A stretch of DNA of 64,000 bases from Azospirillum sp051124815 (GCF_051124815.1 NZ_CP118486.1:620001-684000), one strand, 5' to 3'. Counted from the first letter of the stretch, positions 48,593 through 57,190 are shown. Notes: generated by a model from the letters alone, not told the origin. Numbers and translations are program-made.

Positions 48593-49744
48593 TCACCCCT
48601 CGATGGACGGCACATCGACCCAGCGGCGTTCGCGCCAGCTCTGCAGCGCGCATTCCACCAGCTGGACGCCCTTGGCACCTTCGATGAGGCCATGGCGGTA
48701 GGGCGCATCCTCCACCACATGGCGGATGAAGGACTCCCACTGCACCTTGAAGCCGTTGTCGAACACGGCGTTGTCGGGCACCGGCTGCCAGGTGTCGTAG
48801 AAGTCGATGGTCTGCTTCTGGTCGGGGTTCCACACCGGGCGCGGCGTGCCCTGGCGCGGCTGGATCACGCAGTCGGTCAGGCCGGCCACCGCCGAGCCGT
48901 TGGTGCCGTCGACCTGGAAGGTCACCAGATCGTCGCGATAGACCCGCGTGCACCAGGACGAGTTGATGGTGGCGATCACCCCGCCCTCAAGCTCGAACAT
49001 CGCATAGGCGGCGTCGTCGGCGGTGGCCTTGTAGGGCTTGCCCTTCTCGTCCCAGCGCTCCGGGATGTGGGTGGCGCCCAGGCACGAGATGCTCTTCACC
49101 TTCCCGAACAGGTTGTCGAGCACGTAACGCCAGTGGCAGATCATGTCGAGGATGATGCCGCCGCCGTCCTCGTCCCGGTAATTCCAGGACGGACGCTGCG
49201 CCGGCTGCCAGTCGCCCTCGAACACCCAATAGCCGAACTCGCCGCGCACCGACAGCATGCGGCCGAAGAAGCCGCTGTCGCGCAGCATCCGCAGCTTCTC
49301 CAGGCCGGGCAGGAACAGCTTGTCCTGCACCGTGCCGTTCTTCACCCCGGCCTCCTCCGCCAGCCGGACGACGCGCAGCGCCTCGTCCAGGTTGGTGGCG
49401 ATCGGCTTCTCGCAATAGACATGCTTGCCGGCGCGGATCGCCTTTTCCAGCAGGGTGGGGCGCATCTGCGTGGTGCCGGCGTCGAAGAAGATCACGTCGT
49501 CCGGGTTTTCCAGCGCGGCGTCGATGTTGTCGCTCCAGCGCTCGATGCCGTGGCGGCGGGCCAGCTCCTGCATCTTCTCGGCATTGCGGCCGACGATGAT
49601 CGGGTCGGGCATGACGCGCGAGCCGTCGGAGAGGGTGACGCCGCCCTGGGCGCGGATCGCCAGGATCGAGCGGATCAGGTGCTGGTTCATGCCCATCCGC
49701 CCGGTGACGCCGTGCATGATGAGGCCAAGGCGCTTGGTGCTCAT
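48593..49744 (-). CDS. Gfo/Idh/MocA family oxidoreductase
   Basis: A 383-residue NAD(P)-dependent dehydrogenase acting on sugars or cyclitols. The N-terminal Rossmann part begins LGLIMHGVTGRMGMN (glycine loop GxxGRMG), and the catalytic EKP is seen in GKHVYCEKPIATNLDEALRV near 107-126. The C-terminal part contains the WNYRDEDGGGIILDMICHWR segment with the substrate histidine. Its start overlaps the stop of the enolase-superfamily gene (ATGA). Confidence 0.88.
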   Translation of the reverse strand: MSTKRLGLIMHGVTGRMGMNQHLIRSILAIRAQGGVTLSDGSRVMPDPIIVGRNAEKMQELARRHGIERWSDNIDAALENPDDVIFFDAGTTQMRPTLLEKAIRAGKHVYCEKPIATNLDEALRVVRLAEEAGVKNGTVQDKLFLPGLEKLRMLRDSGFFGRMLSVRGEFGYWVFEGDWQPAQRPSWNYRDEDGGGIILDMICHWRYVLDNLFGKVKSISCLGATHIPERWDEKGKPYKATADDAAYAMFELEGGVIATINSSWCTRVYRDDLVTFQVDGTNGSAVAGLTDCVIQPRQGTPRPVWNPDQKQTIDFYDTWQPVPDNAVFDNGFKVQWESFIRHVVEDAPYRHGLIEGAKGVQLVECALQSWRERRWVDVPSIEG

Positions 49745-51120
49745 GGGTGGACTCCTTCGGAAAGCGCTGATGTCGGTTTTGAAAGGGGTGACAGGCCGGA
49801 CCAGTCGGGGCCGGCCCCAAAATCTGCCGCATGTGCGTATCCGGGGCCGGACAGCGGCGCCGTCGCCAGCCGCCCGGCACCGGTGGCGAGCCGCACCGTG
49901 CCGTCGGCGCCGCGCTCGTAGAAACCGGGATGGGCGTCGAGGAAGGCCGCGCCCTCGGCCTCGCTGCCGAACCCTTCGCCATACTGGTGCCCGTTGCGTT
50001 CGGCATGCGGAATGCCGAGAAAGGCGACCAGCGCCGTGTCCTGCTGCACCGACAGCCCGGCCTGACAGGTCAGATCCTCGGCGGAGATGAAGTGCGGCGG
50101 CCCCCACGCCGCGCAGCGGGCGCGGTTGAGCATCGCCTTGTACAGGCCCTTGCAGGACTTCGACGACACCCCGCGATAGCCCAGGACGCGGGCCTGCGGA
50201 AAGGCGTCATAGCCGTCGTCGGATTCGTCGATGATGACCGCCACCCGCTCCGCCACCGCGCCCAGCGGCCGGGCGAGCGCCGCCTCCCGCGCGATCGGCT
50301 GTTCCAGATAGGCGAGCGCCCTGCGGAAACCGGCGAGGGCAGGGGACGCGTCGATGCGGTCGAGCAGTTCCGCCACATGGTCCGCATCGCGATACTGCTC
50401 GTTGCCGTCCAGTGTGGTGCGGTAGCCGGGAACGGCCGTCTCCAGCACCGCCGCCAGTTCCGTCAGCCGCTCGACATCGGCGGACACGTCGCCGCCCAGC
50501 TTGATCTTGAACCAGCGCAGATGCGTGCGCCTTGCCAAATCCTCCGGCTTGTCGAGCAGGCCGACCGTGTGCCGCAGCTCCACCTCGCCAAGCGGAGAGA
50601 GGCCGCGAAGAAACCCGTCGAGATCGAAGCCGCCGAGATCGGGCGCCAGCCGCGCGTCCAGCCCGGCGGCATTGGCGCCCAGCCCCTGAAACGCGTTCAA
50701 CCCCAGCACCCGCAACAGCCCGTCCAGCACCGCCTTGTCGATCTGCGCCGGCCCGAAGGCGGCGGCGAGTTTCGGCTCCATCCTCGGCGTGAAGGCGGCG
50801 TGATGCCCGAAGGCGGTGTCGAGCCGTCCGTCCGCCAGATACCCCTCCCGCGCCTCGACCAGCGAGCGGCGCAGGCCGTCCACCGTGTCGGCCGGGCTGC
50901 GATCCGGGCGCTTGTCGAACCATTTCGGCATCATCATCTCGGCCGCCGCCCCCCAGGCCTCGCCTTTTCCCTCCACTCCAATCAGGGCGCGGACGAAAGC
51001 CTGCGGGGCGGCCTCCACCGTCACCGCGCCGAAGCGGAACGGCTTCACGAAACGGACGGGCCGCTCGTACAGCTCGATGGCGCGGATGCGGAGACGGGGG
51101 GCGGCCGGGGCGACGGACAT
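49741..51120 (-). CDS. enolase-superfamily dehydratase (mandelate racemase/muconate lactonizing-like)
   Basis: A 459-residue protein of the enolase superfamily, longer than typical. The N-terminal capping domain begins RIRAIELYERPVRFVKPFRF; the barrel has FKIKLGGDVSADVERLTELA with the KxK-type lysine near 208, TLDGNEQYRDADHV (Asp/Glu metal ligands near 237) and YLEQPIAREAAL near 270, then IDESDDGYDAFPQA and SSKSCKGLYKAML. This pattern indicates a sugar-acid dehydratase or racemase. It starts the enzyme part of the operon after the ABC transporter genes, overlapping the next gene by four bases. Confidence 0.83.
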   Translation of the reverse strand: MSVAPAAPRLRIRAIELYERPVRFVKPFRFGAVTVEAAPQAFVRALIGVEGKGEAWGAAAEMMMPKWFDKRPDRSPADTVDGLRRSLVEAREGYLADGRLDTAFGHHAAFTPRMEPKLAAAFGPAQIDKAVLDGLLRVLGLNAFQGLGANAAGLDARLAPDLGGFDLDGFLRGLSPLGEVELRHTVGLLDKPEDLARRTHLRWFKIKLGGDVSADVERLTELAAVLETAVPGYRTTLDGNEQYRDADHVAELLDRIDASPALAGFRRALAYLEQPIAREAALARPLGAVAERVAVIIDESDDGYDAFPQARVLGYRGVSSKSCKGLYKAMLNRARCAAWGPPHFISAEDLTCQAGLSVQQDTALVAFLGIPHAERNGHQYGEGFGSEAEGAAFLDAHPGFYERGADGTVRLATGAGRLATAPLSGPGYAHAADFGAGPDWSGLSPLSKPTSALSEGVHP

Positions 51121-51141
51121 GGTGAGAATCTTTCAGTACGT

Positions 51142-51233
51142 TCTCGGCCGTCATTCCCGCGAAGGCGGGAATCCAGCCTGCGCAGCGATTCAACTGCGAA
51201 GTCGCCTGGATCCCCGCCTTCGCGGGGATGACG
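51142..51233. repeat. dispersed palindromic repeat, family A copy 5
   Basis: TCTCGGCCGTCATTCCCGCG and GATCCCCGCCTTCGCGGGGA plus TGACG form the arms. It lies inside the operon between the ABC ATPase and the enolase-superfamily gene. Confidence 0.85.
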
Positions 51234-51268
51234 CAAAGTTCTTTCGGTGCCAGAGGGACTCTCGGCGC

Positions 51269-52093
51269 TTAATCCAGATGCCCCTGCGCCGCGAAATGCT
51301 TGCGGATGGTCTGTGTCAGCTGGATGAACACCGGGTCGCCCATGACGTCCAGCGTGCGCGGGCGCTCCAGCGGCACCTCGTAGGTGGCCGCGATGGTGCC
51401 CGGCCGTTCCGACATCACCATCACCCGGTCGGCCAGGAACACCGCCTCGGGGATGGAGTGGGTGATCAGGATCACCGTCTTGCCGGTCTCATGCTGGATG
51501 CGCTGCAACTCGACATTCATCCGTTCCCGCGTCATGGCGTCGAGCGCGCCGAACGGCTCGTCCATCAGCAGAATCTTCGGATCATGCACCAGCGCCCGGC
51601 ACAGCGCGGCGCGCTGCTGCATGCCGCCCGACAGCTGCCATGGATATTTGTGCTCGAACCCCTTCAGCCCGGTCATCTCGACCAGCTTGTGGGCACGCTC
51701 CAGATAGCGCTCGCGCGGCAGGCGGCGGATTTCCACCGGCAGCATGATGTTGCGCAGCACCGACCGCCAGGCCAGCAGGGTCGGGCTCTGGAAGACGATG
51801 CCGGTGTCGTCGTGCGGCTCCGTCACCGTGTCGCCTTCGATCCGGATGGTGCCGCTGGTGACCGGCAGCAGCCCGGCCAGCATCTTCAGCAGGGTGGACT
51901 TGCCGCAGCCCGACGGTCCCACCACCACCAGGAACTCGCCCGGCCGCACGTCGAAGGTGATGGGGCGGAGCGACGGCACCTCGCCGTCGCGGGTGCGGTA
52001 GGTCTTGGTCACGCCGTCGATGCGGATCAGCGGCTCGCCGGACAGGCGCTGCGTTTCCGCCTCGCCCACCAGTTTCAACTGTGGCTGTGCCAT
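51269..52093 (-). CDS. ABC transporter ATP-binding protein (SsuB/TauB/ThiZ type)
   Basis: A 274-residue ATPase: Walker A VGPSGCGKST (near 58), Q-loop FQSPTLLAW (near 104), signature LSGGMQQRAALCRAL (near 152), Walker B ILLMDEPFGALD and switch THSIPEA. It energises the uptake system formed with the SBP at 52133 and the permease at 53404. GAGGAG precedes the ATG at 52093; an earlier start adds nine residues. Confidence 0.9.
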   Translation of the reverse strand: MAQPQLKLVGEAETQRLSGEPLIRIDGVTKTYRTRDGEVPSLRPITFDVRPGEFLVVVGPSGCGKSTLLKMLAGLLPVTSGTIRIEGDTVTEPHDDTGIVFQSPTLLAWRSVLRNIMLPVEIRRLPRERYLERAHKLVEMTGLKGFEHKYPWQLSGGMQQRAALCRALVHDPKILLMDEPFGALDAMTRERMNVELQRIQHETGKTVILITHSIPEAVFLADRVMVMSERPGTIAATYEVPLERPRTLDVMGDPVFIQLTQTIRKHFAAQGHLD

Positions 52094-52132
52094 GCTCTCC
52101 TCGTCGCTCCGTGCGGGCATGCTGCGGTCAAA

Positions 52133-53149
52133 TCACTTGGCGGCGGCGTTCATCGCCTTGGCGGCCGGGTCGGGCGGCAGGAACTCGCGGGTGTAGAAGC
52201 GCTTGGGGTTCTCCTTGGCCGACTTGTCCAGCCCGCCATATTCGACCAGCAGATCGACCGTCTCCTTCATGTTGGCGTCGGTGACCTGGAACGGCCGCAT
52301 CTTCTCCGTCTCCTTGGTGCGGTAGAGCGGGATGGTCAGCTCGAAGCCTTCCTGCAGCGTGTCGGGCTTGCCGCCCTTCGGGTTGGCCTTCAGGATGGCC
52401 GCCGCGGCCTCCTTCGGCGCCTTCTCGGCCTCTTCCACCGCCTTGGTGGTGGCGGCCATGAAGCGGCGGACGAGGTCGGGCTTCTCCTTCAGCGTTTCGG
52501 TGTTGGTGATGATGCCGGAGGAGACCATGTTGACGCCGTAATCGGCGAAGCGGATCGGCGTCACCGATTTGCCGGTGGCGTCCTTGATCTTCATGCTCTG
52601 GTCCATGACATAGCCCAGCAGCAGGTCGGCCTGACCGTTGATGACGGCGTTCAGCTTGGTCTGGGCGTCGCCCGACACCACCTCGAAATCACGTTCCTTC
52701 AGGCCGGTCTTCTTCAGGAACAGCGGCCAGATCTGGGACATGCTGTCGCCCGGCGTCATGGCGACGATCTTGCCCTTGATGTCCTCCGGCTTGCGGATGT
52801 TCTTGTCGGTGAAGCCCATCGCCGACATCGGGCTGGTCTGCAGCAGCACGCCCGGCGACACCACCGGCGCGCCCTTCATCGCCGCCTTGATCATGGTCGG
52901 CACGTCGACATAGCCGAAGGTGACCGCATTGCTGGCGACCAGCTGCGTCGTCACCGCCGATCCGCGGCCTTCCTGGATTTCCAGGTCGATGCCTTCGGCC
53001 TCGTACAGCCCCTTGTCCTTGCCGTAATAGAAGGGCGCGTGCTCGCCATAGACATACCAGTTCAGCATCAGCGTCACCTTGTCGGCGGCCTGCGCCGGCA
53101 AAGTGGAGGCGGCAAAGGCGCAGAGCGCCGCGACGATGGCTTTCTTCAT
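52133..53149 (-). CDS. ABC transporter substrate-binding protein (NMT1/ThiY-like)
   Basis: A 338-residue periplasmic protein with a signal peptide (residues about 1-22, ending PAQAAD). The mature part has the NMT1/ThiY fold: VTLMLNWYVYGEHAPFYYGK followed by DKGLYEAEGIDLEIQEGRGS, then PEDIKGKIVAMTPGDSMSQ and MDQSMKIKDATGKSVTPIRF. Related proteins bind pyrimidine precursors, sulfonates or other small cyclic compounds. The chemistry of the neighbouring enzymes suggests a sugar- or cyclitol-like ligand instead; this is inference. Confidence 0.88.
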   Translation of the reverse strand: MKKAIVAALCAFAASTLPAQAADKVTLMLNWYVYGEHAPFYYGKDKGLYEAEGIDLEIQEGRGSAVTTQLVASNAVTFGYVDVPTMIKAAMKGAPVVSPGVLLQTSPMSAMGFTDKNIRKPEDIKGKIVAMTPGDSMSQIWPLFLKKTGLKERDFEVVSGDAQTKLNAVINGQADLLLGYVMDQSMKIKDATGKSVTPIRFADYGVNMVSSGIITNTETLKEKPDLVRRFMAATTKAVEEAEKAPKEAAAAILKANPKGGKPDTLQEGFELTIPLYRTKETEKMRPFQVTDANMKETVDLLVEYGGLDKSAKENPKRFYTREFLPPDPAAKAMNAAAK

Positions 53150-53282
53150 CACGACCGGTGTCCTCCCATGGGTGGTGGATCGCCCCGTCGGCCGGCGGTG
53201 TCCGGCACCGGGGTTCTTGTCGATGAACGGGTTTCGGGACTACATCTTCAAAACTATGGTGTCGGATCGCATCGAGCGCGTT

Positions 53283-53376
53283 TCTCGACCGTCATTCCCG
53301 CGAAGGCGGGAATCCAGCCTTTTCAAGCGTTTGGACCGGTAGCCTGGATCCCCGCCTTCGCGGGGATGACGGCCGA
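53283..53376. repeat. dispersed palindromic repeat, family A copy 6
   Basis: TCTCGACCGTCATTCCCGCG and GATCCCCGCCTTCGCGGGGA plus TGACGGCCGA form the arms. It lies between the permease and the binding-protein gene of the same operon, a place where a hairpin could change the ratio of the two products. Confidence 0.85.
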
Positions 53377-53403
53377 CAGTCGGGTCAAGAACTCACAAGC
53401 CTT

Positions 53404-54213
53404 TTACGCCGTCGGGCCGTACTTGTTGCGCTGGCTGGCGTGCCAGGGGATGGCGAAGCGTTCGACCACGTCGATGACCCAGAACAGCACGACGCCCATC
53501 AGCGCCAGCACGGTCAGCGCCGCGAACATCAGGGGAAGTTCGAAATTGCCGATGGAGCGTTGCAGGACGAAGCCGATGCCGGAGTTCGAGCCGACGAATT
53601 CGCCGACCACCGCCCCCACCACCGCCAGCGTGATGGACACCTTCAGCCCGGCGAAGATCGCCGGCAGCGCATGCGGCAGGCTGACCATCTGGAAGGTCTG
53701 CAAGCGCGAGGCCTTCATGGACCGCGCCAGATCCATCATCTCGCCATCCACCGACTTGAAGCCCTGGACCGCCGAGACGACGACCGGGAAGAAGCCCAGC
53801 AGGAAGGCGGCGATCACCTTCGGCATCAGGCCGAAGCCGAACCACACCACGAACAGCGGCGCGATGGCGACCTTGGGGATCGACTGCGAGAAGACCAGAA
53901 GCGGGTAGACATAGGCTTCCACCGTGCGCGATCCGGCGATCAGCATCGCGATGGGAATGCCGAACAGCACCGACAGCGCGAAGCCGCCCAGCGTCGCCGT
54001 GAATGTGGGCACGGATTCGGACAGCAGGCGCGGCCATTCGTCGATCATCGCCAGCACGACGTCGCCGGGCTTCGGCACCAGATAGGCGGGCACCCCGAAC
54101 AGCCGGACCGCCAGATCCCACAGAACCAGCAGGATCGCGATCAGCAGGATGGGGCGGACCCAGTCGGAATTCAGCAGGCGCAACGCTGCGCCCGAGCGGG
54201 AGCGGGGTTCCAT
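53404..54213 (-). CDS. ABC transporter permease (SsuC/TauC-like)
   Basis: A 269-residue inner-membrane protein with six or seven hydrophobic segments and the binding-protein-dependent permease signature near residues 155-185 (DLARSMKASRLQTFQMVSLP, then HALPAIFAGLKVSITLAVVG). It forms the channel for the uptake system and is the first gene of the operon. GGAGGAG lies before the ATG at 54213. A perfect palindrome is 48-67 bp upstream. Confidence 0.88.
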   Translation of the reverse strand: MEPRSRSGAALRLLNSDWVRPILLIAILLVLWDLAVRLFGVPAYLVPKPGDVVLAMIDEWPRLLSESVPTFTATLGGFALSVLFGIPIAMLIAGSRTVEAYVYPLLVFSQSIPKVAIAPLFVVWFGFGLMPKVIAAFLLGFFPVVVSAVQGFKSVDGEMMDLARSMKASRLQTFQMVSLPHALPAIFAGLKVSITLAVVGAVVGEFVGSNSGIGFVLQRSIGNFELPLMFAALTVLALMGVVLFWVIDVVERFAIPWHASQRNKYGPTA

Positions 54214-54260
54214 GCGTCTCCTCCGGCCGGCGGGCTCGGAGCGGCGGGTCGGCCGCAATG

Positions 54261-54280
54261 TTTTAACCGGCTGGTTAAAA
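54261..54280. promoter_or_regulatory. perfect palindromic operator candidate for the TetR-family regulator
   Basis: TTTTAACC-GGCT-GGTTAAAA is a perfect 8-bp inverted repeat 48 bp before the permease start, the only such site in the 54214-54523 gap. TetR repressors bind sites like this over their promoters. The remaining DNA to 54523 shows no convincing gene. Confidence 0.6.
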
Positions 54281-54523
54281 GTACGGCCGACGGACCCCGG
54301 CGGTCAACACCGAAAATGGTGGTAACGGATGGTTCGTGATGGGGACGATTTGGACAATCAATGGATGGCGTTGCGGTGGGTGCTTTCCGAGGGGGGCCTC
54401 ATGCCTTCCTGAACGCGCGGCACCGGCTCGCATCGGTCCCCGCCAAGACCCGGTCCAATCATGACAATAAGATCTCGATATCCGAGGTCTCGACCGTGGA
54501 TCAGGCCTGTGTTCTGCGGGCGC

Positions 54524-54664
54524 TCACCGTCCGCTGGTTTCGCCGTTCTTCTTCGCTCGCTCCGCCTTCGCCTTATCGTGATGCCACTTGATGGCGAAGA
54601 ACATGCCCGTGCCCAGCACGATGATCTTGAACGGGAAGAAGACCAAAGGGAACCAGTCGTACAT
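54524..54664 (-). CDS. small membrane protein (46 aa) next to the DUF983 gene
   Basis: The complement encodes MYDWFPLVFFPFKIIVLGTG followed by MFFAIKWHHDKAKAERAKKN and GETSGR, that is, one hydrophobic helix and a basic, charged tail. GGAG lies 9 bases before the ATG at 54664; an upstream ATG at 54673 is too close to that site. It begins 24 bp after the DUF983 stop, so the two are probably one transcript. No family is recognised. A helper subunit of a membrane complex is plausible. Confidence 0.6.
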   Translation of the reverse strand: MYDWFPLVFFPFKIIVLGTGMFFAIKWHHDKAKAERAKKNGETSGR

Positions 54665-54688
54665 TCTGAACATCTCCAGGCTATGACA

Positions 54689-55078
54689 CTATCTATCGTC
54701 AGAAGAGCTGAAACGGGCTTCCTCGGCCTTGTAGACGTACTGGCTGGCCACCAGCCAACCCTTCAACGGCCGCAAGGGCGGAATGCAGGTCAGCAACAGG
54801 AAGGGCAGGGTCGTGACGAGGTGTACCCAGTAAGGGGCCTCGAACTTCACCTCGATCCAGAGAGCCAGGATGACCGTGGGAATGCAGGCGAAGCAGATGA
54901 CGAAGAAGGCGGGGCCGTCGGCCGGATCGGCGTAGGAATAGTCCAGGCCACAGACCTCGCAGTGGGAGAGCAGCGTCAGGAAGCCGCTGAACAGATGCCC
55001 CTGGCCGCAGCGTGGGCAACGGCCACGCACGCCGGTGCCGAGCGGGGGAAGAGGCGGCCACTCCTGTTCGGATGACAT
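54689..55078 (-). CDS. DUF983 family membrane protein
   Basis: A 129-residue protein with an N-terminal zinc-ribbon-like part (GRCPRCGQGHLF near 19-30 and CEVCGLDYS near 40-48, four cysteines in two CxxC pairs), followed by two hydrophobic helices (FFVICFACIPTVILALWIEV and VHLVTTLPFLLLTCIPPLRP). DUF983 proteins are often near cytochrome oxidase or respiratory genes, but none is here. AAGGACCATGCG precedes the start. A TTG-N8-CAA palindrome is centred 28 bp upstream. Confidence 0.85.
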   Translation of the reverse strand: MSSEQEWPPLPPLGTGVRGRCPRCGQGHLFSGFLTLLSHCEVCGLDYSYADPADGPAFFVICFACIPTVILALWIEVKFEAPYWVHLVTTLPFLLLTCIPPLRPLKGWLVASQYVYKAEEARFSSSDDR

Positions 55079-55097
55079 CGCATGGTCCTTCCGGAAG

Positions 55098-55115
55098 CAT
55101 TGTCTGCATGCAATG
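55098..55115. promoter_or_regulatory. TTG-N8-CAA palindrome close to the DUF983 start
   Basis: CATTG-TCTGCATG-CAATG has Fnr/NnrR half-site spacing with 5-bp arms. It is only about 28 bp before the ATG, closer than the boxes of the NO cluster, so it could repress or act on a leaderless-like transcript, or be chance. Confidence 0.3.
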
Positions 55116-55278
55116 TGTAACCGTATGCTCCCAAGAGACCTACAATGTCAACCTAAATGCATGTAATATGCTCCCGACACTCATACAGTCATGGAAGACA
55201 TGGCGGGTGCCCCGCGGCGCTGCCGGCAAGGCCGCAGCCACGGTCGCAGCCGCCGAGCGCGCCGTCCTCCAACGCGAA

Positions 55279-55304
55279 CGGGCCGCCCGTCGCCGGGCGG
55301 CCCG
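55279..55304 (-). terminator. hairpin after the beta-helix gene
   Basis: GGGCCGCCCG-TCGC-CGGGCGGCCC forms a 10-bp GC stem 27 bases past the stop of the 55331-57190 gene in its direction of transcription. No T-run follows, so termination is likely but weak. Confidence 0.5.
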
Positions 55305-55330
55305 CAATCAGCGCGCGATGTTAAGCCGGA

Positions 55331-57190
55331 TCAGCCGATCAGGCCGATGTCGTGGGTCGGGATGTGGTCGAAGCCATGGGCGTAGACCGACGAATCCGAC
55401 GACAGGCTGTAGTCGTGCGCGCCCGGATTGACGAAGCCCGGATCGACCATGGTCGATCCCTTGTCGTAGCCGGCCGCCTGCCATTCGCCCAGATTGCCCT
55501 TGCCGCCGCCGGCCATCACCTGCGGCCAGACGTCGAACATGTCCTGCGACGTGTTCAGGTGGCTGTAGAAGTTGTCGTGGATGTTGCCGACATTGGCCGG
55601 GCCGAAGATATGCACGGCGGTGCCGTCGCTGACGTCGACCACGTTGCCGGAGATGTCGTTGCCGCTCATCTCGTGACCCTTCCAGCCGCTCCAGCCGACC
55701 GGCTGCTGCAGGCCGATCTGGGCGCCGCTGTTGTCGGCGATGATGTTCTCGGTGACGCTGTTGTTCCAGCCGCCATGCAGGAACACGCCGCCGATGTTGC
55801 CGTGGACGAGGTTGCCCTTCACCGTGGCGCCGCTGGTCCAGTCGTCCAGATAGATGCCCCAGCTCGCCACCTGACCCGTCGGGTTGGTCGCGGTGGTGCC
55901 GGTCACCTCGTTGTTGACGACGACATGGCCGGTCAGGTCCTGCTGGCGGTTGATCAGGTAGATGCCGCCGCCGTCGTTCGAGTCCAGGTTGGCATCGACG
56001 ACCTGATTGAAGGCGACCGTCACCCGGTGCGAGGCGTCGCTGCCGTCGGTCTGGACCGAGCCGACGGCGATGCCCTTCTCCGGCGAATGCTCGACCAGAT
56101 TGTGCGTGACCTGCACGTCGGAACTGCCGAGCACCCAGATGCCGGCATCGCCGCGGCCGGCGGCGTTCGGGTGGCTGACGTGGTTGTCGGACACGACCGA
56201 CGAATTGGAGCCGGCCTTCACATAGATGGCTTCGGCGCCGGTGCTCTCGAACTGGTTGCCGATCACCTTGCTGTCGGTGCTGTTCTGCACGGTGATGCCA
56301 TAGCCGCCGCCCTTCACCTCGTTGTTGGCGAAGGTCAGGCCATTCGCCTTGTCGGCGAAGACATAGTGGCCGTTCGCGACGCCGTCGGTGAAGGTCAGCC
56401 CTTCGATGGTGACATGCTGGGCGCCGCTGACGCCGAAGGACACCGATGCCTGCGACCCGCCATGGATCACCGCCTTCTCGTTGCCGTAGCCGGTGAAGGT
56501 GACGCCGGAATCCTGGCCGGTCAGCCAGACCGGGTTGTTCAGGTGGTAATCGCCGCCGCGGACATAGGTGGTGTCGATGTCGCTCGACCGCATGGCGGTC
56601 TGCGCCTTCTGCAGCGAGGCGAAGGGACCGTCGGTGCCGTCGGCGTTCGGCGCGGCCAGCTTGCCCGACCAGCTGTCGTTGCCGTTGGTGGCGACGTAGA
56701 AGCCGGGGCCGGTCGGCTGCGGCACGCTCGGCGTCGGATCGGTGGACGGCGCCTCGCTGACCGGCGGGACGGGGGTCGGCGTGGTGGGGGCCGTCACGCT
56801 GTCCGCGGTGAAATAGCTCTTGTCGGCATCGACCACCAGCGCGCCGTTCCACCACATGCCGGCCTGCCCGTCGGCGACGTCATGGCCGTCCAGCGCGCCC
56901 TTGTCGTAGGTGACATGGTCGGCGGTCGGCAGGACCGATTTGCCGTTGATGGTGATCTCGTTGACGATCAGGTTGCGGTCGGTGCCGTGGAAGATGCCGT
57001 CATTGTCGTACTGGACCTGGACCTTGTGGCCCTGGTTCTCGGCGATGTCCGTCTTGAAGACGAAATCCTTGGCCGTGTCGCCCGTGGTGCCCTCACCGAT
57101 CTTCTTGCCGTCGACCAGCAGGTTGAAATGCGCGTCGAGGGTCCCCTTCGCGTTCACGGTGATGGTCGAGTTCCCGGAGGTCGTGGCCAT
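55331..57190 (-). CDS. right-handed parallel beta-helix protein with an N-terminal xylan-binding-type domain
   Basis: A 619-residue protein without a Sec signal peptide (it begins MATTSGNSTITVNAKGTLDA) and with no cysteine that I can see. Residues about 5-125 look like a calcium-dependent CBM60 xylan-binding-type module (DGKKIGEG, VQVQYDNDGIFHGTDRNLIV, MWWNGALVVDADKSYF). After a Thr/Pro linker (about 128-160), residues 160-590 carry repeated GxxxNNxVxGN-like strands (EVKGGGYGITVQNSTDSKVI, VVSDNHVSHPNAAGRGDAGI) of a polysaccharide-lyase-like beta helix. Absence of Cys and signal suggests type I secretion, but there is no RTX repeat or transporter nearby. Probably a secreted polysaccharide-active protein. 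Confidence 0.8.
   Translation of the reverse strand: MATTSGNSTITVNAKGTLDAHFNLLVDGKKIGEGTTGDTAKDFVFKTDIAENQGHKVQVQYDNDGIFHGTDRNLIVNEITINGKSVLPTADHVTYDKGALDGHDVADGQAGMWWNGALVVDADKSYFTADSVTAPTTPTPVPPVSEAPSTDPTPSVPQPTGPGFYVATNGNDSWSGKLAAPNADGTDGPFASLQKAQTAMRSSDIDTTYVRGGDYHLNNPVWLTGQDSGVTFTGYGNEKAVIHGGSQASVSFGVSGAQHVTIEGLTFTDGVANGHYVFADKANGLTFANNEVKGGGYGITVQNSTDSKVIGNQFESTGAEAIYVKAGSNSSVVSDNHVSHPNAAGRGDAGIWVLGSSDVQVTHNLVEHSPEKGIAVGSVQTDGSDASHRVTVAFNQVVDANLDSNDGGGIYLINRQQDLTGHVVVNNEVTGTTATNPTGQVASWGIYLDDWTSGATVKGNLVHGNIGGVFLHGGWNNSVTENIIADNSGAQIGLQQPVGWSGWKGHEMSGNDISGNVVDVSDGTAVHIFGPANVGNIHDNFYSHLNTSQDMFDVWPQVMAGGGKGNLGEWQAAGYDKGSTMVDPGFVNPGAHDYSLSSDSSVYAHGFDHIPTHDIGLIG

Noticed and set aside
54361..54591. 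A 76-residue plus-strand frame upstream of the DUF983 region
   Set aside because: No conserved features and it overlaps the better supported 46-residue minus-strand gene.
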